A stretch of 64,000 bases of DNA, taken from NCBI RefSeq assembly GCF_900143085.1, contig NZ_FRCZ01000004.1:62001-126000 (forward strand), read 5' to 3'. Positions 1-7,782 of the stretch are shown here, piece after piece. The DNA comes from Gracilibacillus kekensis. Lineage in GTDB: Bacteria; Bacillota; Bacilli; Bacillales; Amphibacillaceae. Under the pieces are notes generated by a model. The model was not told the origin of the DNA and made no database searches. It saw only the letters and a list, made by a program, of their open reading frames with translations. Within the stretch, counting starts at the first letter, position 1. Every line of letters starts with the position of its first letter. Position numbers and translations under genes: made by a program.

Positions 1-1135
1 ATCAGATGATACGATAACAAAAGCGATTCCAATTATGCAAAAGGACACAGTTGAGCCTGAAACTTTAGAAGATGGAACATCTACCATTATCAAGCAAACA
101 AATTCTATTAATCAAGAAGAACCTAAAGAGATGAAAAAGAAGAAACGTAAAAAGACATTTATATGGGTAACAAGTTTGTTTGTGATTCTATTTGGGGCGA
201 TTTTAATTGCATTATTTGTTTTGCCTAGTTTGTTTCAGCCTAAAGATGTAGTTATTCCTGACTTAACAGGCTTAAGTTATGAAGAAGCACAACAGGAATT
301 AACGAATTTAGAACTGATTGTTACAAAGGAAGAGGACTTTGATGAGGATATGGAAGAAAATCATGTGATCGAAACAATTCCACGTGCTAATGAAACAGTA
401 AAGGAAGGTAGAGAAATTACTGTTTATGTAAGTTTGGGGCCAGAAAAAGTGGAGTTTGATGATTATGTAGGCAGTGAATATGATAGAATCGAAAAAATCC
501 TTAATGATCAAGGCTTCAATGATGTCAAATATTATGAAGAGTTCTCAGATCAACCTGTTGGAGAAATTATAGCACAAATTCAACCTTCTCCAGGGAGTGA
601 AGTAGTACCTAAAGATACGAATGTTATTTTCGAAATCAGCAAAGGCCCAGAAAAAATCACATTAAACAGGTTGGTTGGACTTCATGTGGACGAAGCGACA
701 GAATATTTAGCAGATCATGATCTTTCCGTCGATATTAAAGAGGAAAATCATGATGAGGTAGAGGAAGAATATATCATTGAACAATCTCCATCAGCAAATC
801 AACAGTTAGAAAAAGGAGATCTTGTTACGTTAACAGTATCAACCGGACCAGAACCAAAAACACAAATTACGCATTCAGAATCATTTGAAGTTGAGTATAC
901 GGGTGAGCTATCTGATGATGGCGAACCTCAGCCACAAGATGTTAGTATTTATGTAGAAGATATGAACCATCAAATTTCTGAATTATATCAAGAAGTAGAA
1001 ATGATAACGGAAGATACACCATTTACAATCCAACTAACGATCGCACCTGATGAACAAGCAACATACAAAGTGATAAGAGATGATGAGTTAATTATTGAGA
1101 AAACATTATCCTATGAAGATGTAGAGGGTGAGTAA
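1..1135 (+). CDS. prkC: PrkC-type PASTA Ser/Thr kinase, C-terminal part (5' truncated)
   Basis: The reading frame is open from base 2, so the window cuts into the gene and the cytoplasmic kinase domain lies upstream. What remains is a basic juxtamembrane stretch (KKKKRKK), one membrane helix (about bases 158-233), then three consecutive PASTA repeats of roughly 65 residues, each ending in a S.GP(E) motif (YVSLGP, EISKGPE, TVSTGPE), and a C-terminal extracellular domain of about 90 residues. In B. subtilis PrkC the PASTA repeats bind muropeptides and trigger kinase signalling during germination and stationary phase; that is family knowledge. The stop codon abuts the rsgA start, as in the B. 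subtilis prpC-prkC-rsgA operon. Identity is secure from architecture plus context, although the kinase part is not visible. Confidence 0.93.
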   Translation, partial: SDDTITKAIPIMQKDTVEPETLEDGTSTIIKQTNSINQEEPKEMKKKKRKKTFIWVTSLFVILFGAILIALFVLPSLFQPKDVVIPDLTGLSYEEAQQELTNLELIVTKEEDFDEDMEENHVIETIPRANETVKEGREITVYVSLGPEKVEFDDYVGSEYDRIEKILNDQGFNDVKYYEEFSDQPVGEIIAQIQPSPGSEVVPKDTNVIFEISKGPEKITLNRLVGLHVDEATEYLADHDLSVDIKEENHDEVEEEYIIEQSPSANQQLEKGDLVTLTVSTGPEPKTQITHSESFEVEYTGELSDDGEPQPQDVSIYVEDMNHQISELYQEVEMITEDTPFTIQLTIAPDEQATYKVIRDDELIIEKTLSYEDVEGE

Positions 1136-2017
1136 ATGCCAAAAGGAAAAATTGTAAAAGCTCTAAGTGGATTTTATTATGTAGATTATGAAGGTGGGCA
1201 GATACAATGTCGTGGCAGAGGAGTTTTTCGTCAAAGGAAAATCACTCCTTTAGTTGGCGATCATGTTGAATTTGAATATAAAGATAAAAGGGAGGGGTAT
1301 ATCTTGTCAATTGATGAACGAAAAAACCAATTGACAAGACCTCCAATAGCTAATGTGGATCAAGCGATTATTGTTACTTCTGTAAAACAACCTGATCTAA
1401 GTTTACATCTGTTAGATAAGTTTCTTGTCTTGGTCGAATCTAAAGGAATTCAGCCTTTATTGTTTTTCACTAAGATGGATCTATTAACAGAACAAGAAGC
1501 TATTACAGTGAAGGGAAAATTAGCTTATTATCAAAGGATAGGATATACAATAGAATTTTTATCTACGAGAGATAAAGAGATGATTGAGCAACTATCTATC
1601 CATCTGAATAACAGGGTGTCTGTATTTGCCGGCCAGTCAGGGGTGGGGAAAACTTCGATATTAAACCGGATTGTACCTGGTTTACAATTAGAAACGGATG
1701 ATATCTCAGAAAGTCTTGGTAGAGGTAAGCATACTACAAGACACGTTGAATTGATTCCAGTTGAAAATGGTTTGGTGGCAGATACTCCTGGTTTTAGTGC
1801 ACTCGATTTTAAAGAAATACAATTAGACGAGCTCCCCAATTGTTTCCCTGAATTTCAAGCATTGCAGGATGAATGTAAATTCAGAGGTTGTATGCATATA
1901 AAAGAACCAAAATGTGCTGTAAAGCAAGCCTTGGAAAATGGCAATATATTAGAAGATCGATACCAGAATTACCTACAGTATGTAGAAGAAATTAAAAACA
2001 GAAAGCCGAGGTATTAA
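1136..2017 (+). CDS. rsgA: Ribosome small subunit-dependent GTPase A
   Basis: RsgA is a circularly permuted GTPase that acts late in 30S subunit assembly. The order of motifs shows the permutation: an N-terminal OB-fold, then TKMD (residues 112-115), then the P-loop GQSGVGKT (166-173), then DTPGF, and a C-terminal zinc-binding region with CKFRGCMH and a later Cys (EPKC). The length of 293 residues is normal. The ATG directly follows the prkC stop codon, so the two are translationally linked, and rpe starts one base after its own stop. Confidence 0.97.
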   Translation: MPKGKIVKALSGFYYVDYEGGQIQCRGRGVFRQRKITPLVGDHVEFEYKDKREGYILSIDERKNQLTRPPIANVDQAIIVTSVKQPDLSLHLLDKFLVLVESKGIQPLLFFTKMDLLTEQEAITVKGKLAYYQRIGYTIEFLSTRDKEMIEQLSIHLNNRVSVFAGQSGVGKTSILNRIVPGLQLETDDISESLGRGKHTTRHVELIPVENGLVADTPGFSALDFKEIQLDELPNCFPEFQALQDECKFRGCMHIKEPKCAVKQALENGNILEDRYQNYLQYVEEIKNRKPRY

Positions 2018-2018
2018 C

Positions 2019-2672
2019 ATGAGCACGAAAATTGCCCCATCAATTTTATCAGCAGATTTTTCTATATTGAAAGAAGAAATTGAAGATGTAATAGCTGGAG
2101 GAGCAGATTACATACATATTGATGTAATGGATGGTCATTATGTACCAAATATCACTATCGGTCCCCTAGTTTTATCTTCGATTAGACCAATTACTGATGC
2201 TACATTGGACGTTCATTTGATGATAGAAAATCCTGATCAATATGTTCAAGATTTTGTCAATGCAGGTGCAGACATTATTACTGTCCATGTAGAAGCAGCT
2301 CCGCACTTACACCGAACGATTCATATGATTAAAGAAGCGGGTGTTAAACCTGGGGTTGTCATTAATCCAGCGACACCAGTAGAAATGATAAAACCTATTC
2401 TAAAAGATGTTGACCTTGTATTGTTTATGACTGTTAATCCAGGGTTTGGTGGACAGTCATTTATCCCTGAGGTGTTAGACAAGGTAAATAAGGCTGCTAA
2501 GTGGCGAGAAGAATTAGGGTTGTCATTTGAAATTGAAGTAGATGGTGGCGTTAACCCAGAAACGGCAAAGCAATGTATAGACGCGGGCGTAGATGTACTT
2601 GTCGCCGGAAGTGCAATATTCAATGAAAAAGACCGCAAACAAGCGATTGAAAAAATAAGACAAAGCAAATAG
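2019..2672 (+). CDS. rpe: Ribulose-phosphate 3-epimerase
   Basis: This enzyme interconverts ribulose 5-phosphate and xylulose 5-phosphate in the pentose phosphate pathway. The protein has 217 residues, the usual size, and forms a TIM barrel. Visible family motifs are the N-terminal KIAPSILSADF, the metal and catalytic stretch HIDVMDGHYVPN, DVHLMI, VNPGFGGQ and the phosphate-binding end VDGGVNPET...VAGSAIF. It lies one base after rsgA in the same operon. No clear intrinsic terminator follows; a large composite repeat begins about 90 bases downstream. Confidence 0.97.
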   Translation: MSTKIAPSILSADFSILKEEIEDVIAGGADYIHIDVMDGHYVPNITIGPLVLSSIRPITDATLDVHLMIENPDQYVQDFVNAGADIITVHVEAAPHLHRTIHMIKEAGVKPGVVINPATPVEMIKPILKDVDLVLFMTVNPGFGGQSFIPEVLDKVNKAAKWREELGLSFEIEVDGGVNPETAKQCIDAGVDVLVAGSAIFNEKDRKQAIEKIRQSK

Positions 2673-2763
2673 TGCTGTAAATGAAGTTTCCATGACTGGG
2701 GAAATAATCTTTTTATTCACTTTAAACATAATAACTTAAAAATTTTTATTGCGCATTATACGG

Positions 2764-3176
2764 ATACTGCGTAACAAATGATGTGGTAATTTTGATATGA
2801 AGTTTGTGCTTAAAACCGCTCCGGCTTGCCCACTTCGCTTTCCGAGGGGCATGTTCTTCAGCTAACTTTGAAAAGAAAGGCACTTTTCAAAGTGGATCTT
2901 CAGACCATGCTAATCCCTCAGGAGTCAAAGTGGACGCCTGCGCTATTTTGATAATCTACAACGCTAGCATAAGGAAACTTATTGGTATTTCTATCATTTG
3001 AAGAATTCGTTACTTGGCTTAAAAGTACAAAATGCTAGCTGGTAAAAACATTGTTGAATTTTTCAAATAGCGGAGTCCGATTGCGAAGTCTCCTGCTGAA
3101 AGCGAAGCAATCGGCCGGAGCGCCATGTTAGCTCACTAATGCTTTCAATATTACCAAAATGTTTTTTGCGCAGTAT
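2764..3176. repeat. Composite inverted-unit intergenic repeat, copy 1
   Basis: This fills most of the 562-base gap between rpe and thiN. It is bounded by ATACTGCG (2764-2771) and its inverted copy CGCAGTAT (3169-3176). The first half-unit (about 2817-2945) has an outer stem CCACTTCG...(C)AAAGTGG and an inner hairpin ACTTTGAAAAG / CTTTTCAAAGT at 2873-2892. The second half-unit (3068-3125) is inverted and shorter, with the stem CCGATTGC / GCAATCGG. It resembles intergenic repeats of the CGAAGACTCCTGCGGGA type seen in many Bacillaceae. No transposase or credible ORF is present. Confidence 0.8.
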
Positions 3177-3234
3177 TTTCCTAGTGCAAATCTAAATGAT
3201 ATGTATACAATGACCGTAGGAAAGGTTGGTTTAA

Positions 3235-3888
3235 GTGAATATTGGAATTGTTGCGGGTGGTCCACAAGAAGCTCTTGCTGATCTTGCTATTTATAAAGAT
3301 AAAGTAGATCTCTGGATTGGAGCTGATTTAGGAGCATCCTATTTATTAGACCAAAATATAACTATAGATATAGCCATCGGTGACTTTGATTCTATCGATC
3401 ATAATACTAAAAATAAAATCAAATATAGTGCGTCCATTTATAAAGAATATCCCATCGAAAAAAACGAAACAGACCTGGAATTAGCAATAGAAAAAGCTTT
3501 AACTTATGATCCAGACTCCATTTTCTTATTTGGAGTTACTGCTGGAAGATTAGATCATGAATTAGCTAACATTCAATTGCTATATCGGCTATTAGATCAA
3601 AATACGAAAGCAGTGATCATTGATCGTCAAAATGAAATAGCTATGTTTAAACCAGGTAAATATCAAGTATGCTCAAATCATAATAATCAGATTTCATTCA
3701 TACCTTTTAGCTCTACAGTACAAGACTTAACATTAGAAGGTTTTTATTACCCATTATCTAATGAAACGATTTCCTGGGGCAGCACTCGTTGTATTTCTAA
3801 TCATCTAATTAAACAACATGGTACTTTTTTATTCAATCATGGCATATTAATAATGATAAAGAGTACGGAGGAGGATAACTTATCGTAA
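3235..3888 (+). CDS. thiN: Thiamine diphosphokinase
   Basis: ThiN transfers pyrophosphate from ATP to thiamine, giving thiamine diphosphate. The protein has 217 residues, the normal length. Seen in it are the N-terminal IVAGGP, the acidic IGDFDSID motif, EKNETDLELAIE and GVTAGRLDHELANIQLL, all typical of thiamine pyrophosphokinases. The start is a GTG at 3235, preceded by AGGAAAGG. In B. subtilis (yloS) it follows rpe; here a repeat separates the two, so it may have its own promoter. TACAAT at 3206-3211 is a possible -10, but no good -35 was found. Confidence 0.94.
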   Translation: MNIGIVAGGPQEALADLAIYKDKVDLWIGADLGASYLLDQNITIDIAIGDFDSIDHNTKNKIKYSASIYKEYPIEKNETDLELAIEKALTYDPDSIFLFGVTAGRLDHELANIQLLYRLLDQNTKAVIIDRQNEIAMFKPGKYQVCSNHNNQISFIPFSSTVQDLTLEGFYYPLSNETISWGSTRCISNHLIKQHGTFLFNHGILIMIKSTEEDNLS

Positions 3889-4000
3889 ACACTCACAAAA
3901 TTCTTTAAAGCTTGCAATTATATGGGTAGTTACACATAAGCTATATAAGAATCCTTTTTCAAACGATTGTTTTCTTCAGGAGATGAAGAGGAGGGGTATG

Positions 4001-4078
4001 ATGAAATTCTATACAATTAAGCTCCCGCGGTTTCTAGGTGGTTTTATTCGTGCACTATTGGGATCTGGAAAAAAATAA
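4001..4078 (+). CDS. spoVM: Stage V sporulation protein M
   Basis: This 25-residue protein starts MKFYTIKLPRFLGG, nearly identical to B. subtilis SpoVM over its first 14 residues, including Pro9, which matters for curvature sensing. SpoVM is an amphipathic helix that lies on the convex outer forespore membrane and anchors SpoIVA to build the spore coat; this is established for B. subtilis. Two ATGs are adjacent (3998 and 4001). The ribosome binding site GGAGG at 3990-3994 gives a 6-base spacing to 4001, so that start is chosen. A promoter of the sporulation sigma-E type would be expected; CATAAGCT near 3934 is only a weak candidate. The gene is direct evidence that the organism forms endospores. 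Confidence 0.95.
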   Translation: MKFYTIKLPRFLGGFIRALLGSGKK

Positions 4079-4112
4079 GAAAAAGGCTCCTTATTTAAAG
4101 GGGCCTTTTTCT
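4079..4112. terminator. Bidirectional terminator between spoVM and rpmB
   Basis: The hairpin AAAAAGGCtCC / GGgGCCTTTTT is flanked by A and T runs on both sides, so it can end spoVM on the plus strand and rpmB on the minus strand. Confidence 0.85.
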
Positions 4113-4134
4113 AACTTAGCAATTATTATACGAA

Positions 4135-4323
4135 TTAAACACGTTCTACTTTGCCAGATTTAAGCGCACGAGCAGAAACATACACACGTTTTGGTTTACC
4201 GTCAACCATAATTCTAACTTTTTGTACGTTTGCTTTCCAATTACGCTTATTTGCATTCATAGCATGTGAACGGTTATTTCCTGAAGTCGTTTTACGACCA
4301 GTTACAACACATTTACGTCCCAT
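4135..4323 (-). CDS. rpmB: 50S ribosomal protein L28
   Basis: L28 is a small protein of the large ribosomal subunit. The 62-residue product starts [16 protein letters not shown] and ends [11 protein letters not shown], typical of Firmicute L28. One zinc-ribbon Cys (C5) is present but not the full set, so this looks like a form without the four-Cys ribbon. It is transcribed against its neighbours, as in B. subtilis. Its ribosome binding site (AGGAGGGA on the minus strand) is strong, and it has its own promoter. Confidence 0.97.
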   Translation of the reverse strand: MGRKCVVTGRKTTSGNNRSHAMNANKRNWKANVQKVRIMVDGKPKRVYVSARALKSGKVERV

Positions 4324-4367
4324 AATTTCGTTCCCTCCTACTACACTAACTCAATACATACTTATAT

Positions 4368-4396
4368 AATTTATCATATATAAAAGCATTTTGCAA
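4368..4396 (-). promoter_or_regulatory. Sigma-A promoter of rpmB
   Basis: Read on the minus strand, TTGCAA (4396-4391) and TAAATT (4373-4368) are separated by 17 bases, about 45 bases before the rpmB start. Confidence 0.65.
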
Positions 4397-4441
4397 TTTA
4401 GAATTTACAACAAAAATCAACTTTTACCCATGATGGAACCT

Positions 4442-4829
4442 AAATTGTTGTAAATAAATTAGCTGAAGTAGTAATCTTGAAACGATTTATTTACTAGACA
4501 TCCGCTTCGGCTGCCCACTTCCCGTTCCGTGGGTTTTTCCCTTCAGCTAACTTTTTCAAGCAAAGATCGCTTGGAAAAGTGGATCTTCAGGTAAAACATT
4601 CCCACAGGAGTGAAAGTGGTCGGCCTACGCTATAAATAGATTCTACAACGGTTGCAACAGTTACCACTTTATGCTTTCAAAATGTGTTTCTTTTAAATGG
4701 CGAATTAGAAGAAATTATTTCAACTCTTGCATCCTTTGTAGAACCTTATTTAGCGAAGTGGGAAATCCGGAGCGACTGTTTACGCACTTGTTTATGTTCA
4801 AAATTACCACGACAGTTACTTCGCAGTTT
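4442..4829. repeat. Composite intergenic repeat, copy 2 (second half deleted)
   Basis: This occupies most of the 684-base gap between rpmB and yloU. The first half-unit (about 4500-4640) is complete, with inner hairpin TTTTTCAAGC / GCTTGGAAAA and outer stem CCACTT...GAAAGTGG. The second half has lost its internal hairpins: TTTAGCGAAG runs straight into TGGGAAATCCGGAGCG near 4750-4775. The right end ACTTCGCAGTTT (4818-4829) is intact; the left end is degraded. Short ORFs here are by-products of the repeat. Confidence 0.75.
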
Positions 4830-4938
4830 GTTTTTTATGTATATATTGTTTTTTGTTTATTTGATGGTGGTGGGTTTGTGGGGAATGCTTGACATACGCT
4901 TTATTTTCATACATTCTATAATGGAATAGGTTTATTTT

Positions 4939-4947
4939 TGATATAAT
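4939..4947 (+). promoter_or_regulatory. Extended -10 promoter of yloU-fakA
   Basis: TGATATAAT matches the extended -10 consensus TGnTATAAT and lies about 60 bases before the yloU start. A clear -35 at the right distance was not seen; a TTGACA at 4889-4894 is too far away. Confidence 0.55.
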
Positions 4948-5007
4948 AAAAGCAATGTTAGGTAATTATAAATGCTTTTTTTCACTGATTTAAAAGGAGG
5001 ATGTAGG

Positions 5008-5370
5008 ATGTCCATAGAATTAAAAAAAGAGAATGGCTTTGTAACAATAACCAATGAAGTCATAGCTACTATTGCTGGTGGTGCTGCCATCGAGTGCTAC
5101 GGCATAGTCGGAATGGCTTCCAAAAATCAGTTGCGAGATGGAATTGCAGAAATTCTGCGAAAAGAAAACTTTGCAAAAGGCGTTGTTGTTCGCCAAGAAG
5201 AAGAAAATGTTCATATTGATATGTACATTATTGTAAGTTATGGGACAAAAATCTCGGAAGTAGCACATAATGTACAATCACAAGTAAAATATAATCTTGA
5301 AAAAACACTCGGTTTAAAAATAAAATCCATTAATATATTTATTCAGGGTGTTCGAGTCATTCAAGATTAG
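5008..5370 (+). CDS. yloU: Asp23/Gls24 family envelope stress response protein YloU
   Basis: This is a small protein of the Asp23 family (120 residues from the chosen start). Family members in staphylococci form membrane-associated clusters linked to envelope stress; the role in bacilli is less clear. Seen here are the family's conserved ATIAGGAAIECYGIVGM near residue 20 and a C-terminal VNIFIQGVRV-like ending (INIFIQGVRVI). The ATG at 5008 is chosen because AAAGGAGG ends 7 bases before it; an upstream in-frame ATG at 4972 lacks a binding site. It is followed by fakA, as in B. subtilis yloU-yloV. Confidence 0.93.
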   Translation: MSIELKKENGFVTITNEVIATIAGGAAIECYGIVGMASKNQLRDGIAEILRKENFAKGVVVRQEEENVHIDMYIIVSYGTKISEVAHNVQSQVKYNLEKTLGLKIKSINIFIQGVRVIQD

Positions 5371-5417
5371 ATCAAATTGGAGTTTTTGTTAAATGGAGTA
5401 GAGGGAGGAAGCAACAA

Positions 5418-7082
5418 GTGAATCAAAAAAATATAAATGGTGAGATGTTTGCTAATATGGTGTTAGCTGGGGCTAACTCTTTAACAAATAATGCGGAAAG
5501 AATTGATGCATTAAATGTTTTCCCCGTACCTGATGGGGATACTGGAACTAATATGAACTTATCGATTACTTCAGGGGCTAACGAAGTAAAGAAGGCCGAA
5601 CAAGATAGTGTTGCAACCGTAGCAAATGCATTTGCCAAAGGTTTATTAATGGGTGCAAGAGGTAATTCTGGTGTAATACTTTCCCAATTATTCAGAGGAT
5701 TTGCTAAAGGATTAGAGAACAAGAAAGAATTGGATATCGAAAGTTTTGTAAAAGCGCTTGATAGTGGCGTTAATACGGCATATAAGGCAGTTATGAAGCC
5801 TGTAGAGGGTACTATTCTTACTGTAGCTAAGGACACTGCTGCAGAAGCTAAGAAAATAGCTGAAAATGAGGAAGATATTATTGCCTTTTTTGAAAAAGTA
5901 GTCCAAGCTTCTAAAAAGTCATTAAAAAGAACTCCGGATTTGCTGCCAGTTCTCAAGGAAGTTGGAGTAGTTGATAGTGGTGGACAAGGTTTAGTTGTAA
6001 TTTATGAAGGTTTTTTAGCAGCATTAAAAGGTGAAGAAGTACCAGAAGCTTCTCACGACGAAACAATGGATTTAAATGATCTTGTTAACGCGGAGCATCA
6101 TAAGCTGGCGCAAGACTATATGAATACAGATGACATTGAGTTTGGCTATTGTACGGAGTTTATGGTTCGTTTTGAGGAAAACAAACTAAAAGATCATCCT
6201 TATGATGAGGCGAAATTCAGAGAAGAATTGAGTGAGCATGGTGATTCATTACTAGTAGTTTCCGATGATGAAATTGTCAAAGTTCATATTCATGCAGAAT
6301 ATCCTGGCGATGTTTTTAATTTAGGACAACGTTTTGGGAGTTTTATAAATTTAAAAGTAGAAAACATGAGGGAACAACATTCGAATATCGTCGATAAAAT
6401 AGAGGATAAACCTCAGGAAAAACAAAAATTCGGTGTGGTAACAGTAGCAATGGGTAATGGATTAACGGAATTATTCAAGAGCTTAGGTGCTACGGTAGTA
6501 ATTCAGGGTGGTCAAACAATGAATCCTAGTACACAGGATTTAGCCAATGCTATTAAAGAAACAAATGCCGAAAATATTATTGTTTTACCGAATAATAAAA
6601 ACATTGTAATGGCTGCAGAGCAGGCTGCAGAGCTTGCAGAAGAGAACGTTGCAGTTGTACCTACTAAAACCATTCCACAAGGGATGTCGGCGATGCTAAC
6701 TTATAATCCAGAAGCAACACTGGAGGATAATAAACAAGGAATGATAGAAGCAAGTGAAGAAGTAAAAACAGGACAAATTACATATGCTGTTCGTGATACA
6801 CAAATTGACGGTATGACGATTGAAAACGGACATTATATGGGTATTGCTGATGGAAAAATTAAAGTCACAAATGCTGATCATATAACAGTTATCAAAGAAT
6901 TATTGACAGATATGATTGATATCGAAGAAGATGAAATTGTAACGGTTATTCGCGGGGAAGAAACTTCTGATGAAGAGGAAGAAGAAATTGTAGCATTTAT
7001 AGAAAATCATTTTGAAGATATTGAAGTCGAAGTTCATCAAGGTAACCAACCAATTTATTCTTACATCTTCTCGATTGAATAA
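5418..7082 (+). CDS. fakA: Fatty acid kinase catalytic subunit FakA (YloV)
   Basis: FakA phosphorylates fatty acids held by a FakB binding protein, feeding exogenous fatty acids to PlsX/PlsY for phospholipid synthesis; this is known from Staphylococcus aureus and applied here by homology. The 554-residue protein has an N-terminal DAK2 nucleotide-binding domain with PVPDGDTGTNM near residues 36-46 and GARGNSGVILSQ, a middle domain, and a DegV-like C-terminal region (EFGYCTEFMV onwards). The start is GTG at 5418 after GAGGGAGG. In B. subtilis sdaAB-sdaAA and recG follow; here the sda genes are missing. Confidence 0.94.
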   Translation: MNQKNINGEMFANMVLAGANSLTNNAERIDALNVFPVPDGDTGTNMNLSITSGANEVKKAEQDSVATVANAFAKGLLMGARGNSGVILSQLFRGFAKGLENKKELDIESFVKALDSGVNTAYKAVMKPVEGTILTVAKDTAAEAKKIAENEEDIIAFFEKVVQASKKSLKRTPDLLPVLKEVGVVDSGGQGLVVIYEGFLAALKGEEVPEASHDETMDLNDLVNAEHHKLAQDYMNTDDIEFGYCTEFMVRFEENKLKDHPYDEAKFREELSEHGDSLLVVSDDEIVKVHIHAEYPGDVFNLGQRFGSFINLKVENMREQHSNIVDKIEDKPQEKQKFGVVTVAMGNGLTELFKSLGATVVIQGGQTMNPSTQDLANAIKETNAENIIVLPNNKNIVMAAEQAAELAEENVAVVPTKTIPQGMSAMLTYNPEATLEDNKQGMIEASEEVKTGQITYAVRDTQIDGMTIENGHYMGIADGKIKVTNADHITVIKELLTDMIDIEEDEIVTVIRGEETSDEEEEEIVAFIENHFEDIEVEVHQGNQPIYSYIFSIE

Positions 7083-7122
7083 ACGAACAAAGACACTGGG
7101 ACAGAAGTAATTTATAATTAGT

Positions 7123-7172
7123 AAAATCCAAACGATTATTCGAATAACCTTTCAATATCGTTTGGATTTTTA
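7123..7172. terminator. AAAATCCAAACGAT-type hairpin, terminator after fakA
   Basis: AAAATCCAAACGAT and ATCGTTTGGATTTTT form a long stem ending in a T run, placed 40 bases after the fakA stop. The same hairpin recurs at 26602, 36168 and 40428. It is preceded by GGGACAGAAGT and followed 14 bases later by the left end of a composite repeat. Confidence 0.8.
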
Positions 7173-7186
7173 TACATATTAGGAAA

Positions 7187-7688
7187 ATACTGCGACATAG
7201 CTTAAGTGGTAATTGAGTGGTGATTATGAAATTTTATTTGTGCTTTCAACCGCTACGGCTTGCCCGTTTTCCTTTCCGCGGGTTTTTTCCCTAAGCTAAC
7301 TTTTTAAGCAAAGTTCGCTTAAAAAGTGGATCTTAGGGAAAAAACATCCCGCAGGAGTGAAAACGGACGCCTTCGCTCTAAATGGATTCTACAACTGTTG
7401 TCACAGCTCTCATTTTGAACTTTCTATAAGTATTTACGTATACACTATGCATTAGAAGTCTTTATTTAAACTCTTTCATCCATTGTAGAATTCTATCTAG
7501 CGCAGGCGTCCACTTCGACTCCTGAGGGATTAGCATGATCTGAAGATCCACTTTGAAAAGTGTTTTCCTTTTCAAAGTTAGCTGAAGAGCATGCCCCTCG
7601 GAAAGCGAAGTGGGCAAGCCGTAGCGGTTGTTACGCACATAATTTCTTTCAAAATCACTACAATTCAAATAAACATACTGCGCAGTAT
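7187..7688. repeat. Composite intergenic repeat, copy 3
   Basis: The bounds are ATACTGCG (7187-7194) and CGCAGTAT (7681-7688). The first half-unit (about 7250-7400) has outer stem CCGTTTTC / GAAAACGG and inner stem CCCTAAG...TTTTTAAGC / GCTTAAAAA...CTTAGGG. The second half-unit (about 7490-7650) is inverted, with inner stem ACTTTGAAAAG / CTTTTCAAAGT and outer stem CCACTTCG / CGAAGTGG. It fills the gap where B. subtilis carries sdaAB-sdaAA. The 76-codon minus-strand ORF inside it is a by-product. Confidence 0.82.
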
Positions 7689-7782
7689 CCATATACTGTG
7701 CAATGTTAAATAGTATAGTTGAATGTGTTTGAGGTCAATTTATTAGATAGCTGAATTATAAATAAAAGAGAGTGTGAGACTT

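Noticed and set aside
2764-3176. CRISPR-like appearance of repeated hairpins
   Set aside because: The hairpins are not tandem, spacers are not of uniform length, and no cas genes are present.
4671-4929. Two overlapping short ORFs between rpmB and yloU
   Set aside because: They lie in the collapsed second half of a composite repeat, have no ribosome binding site and resemble no family.
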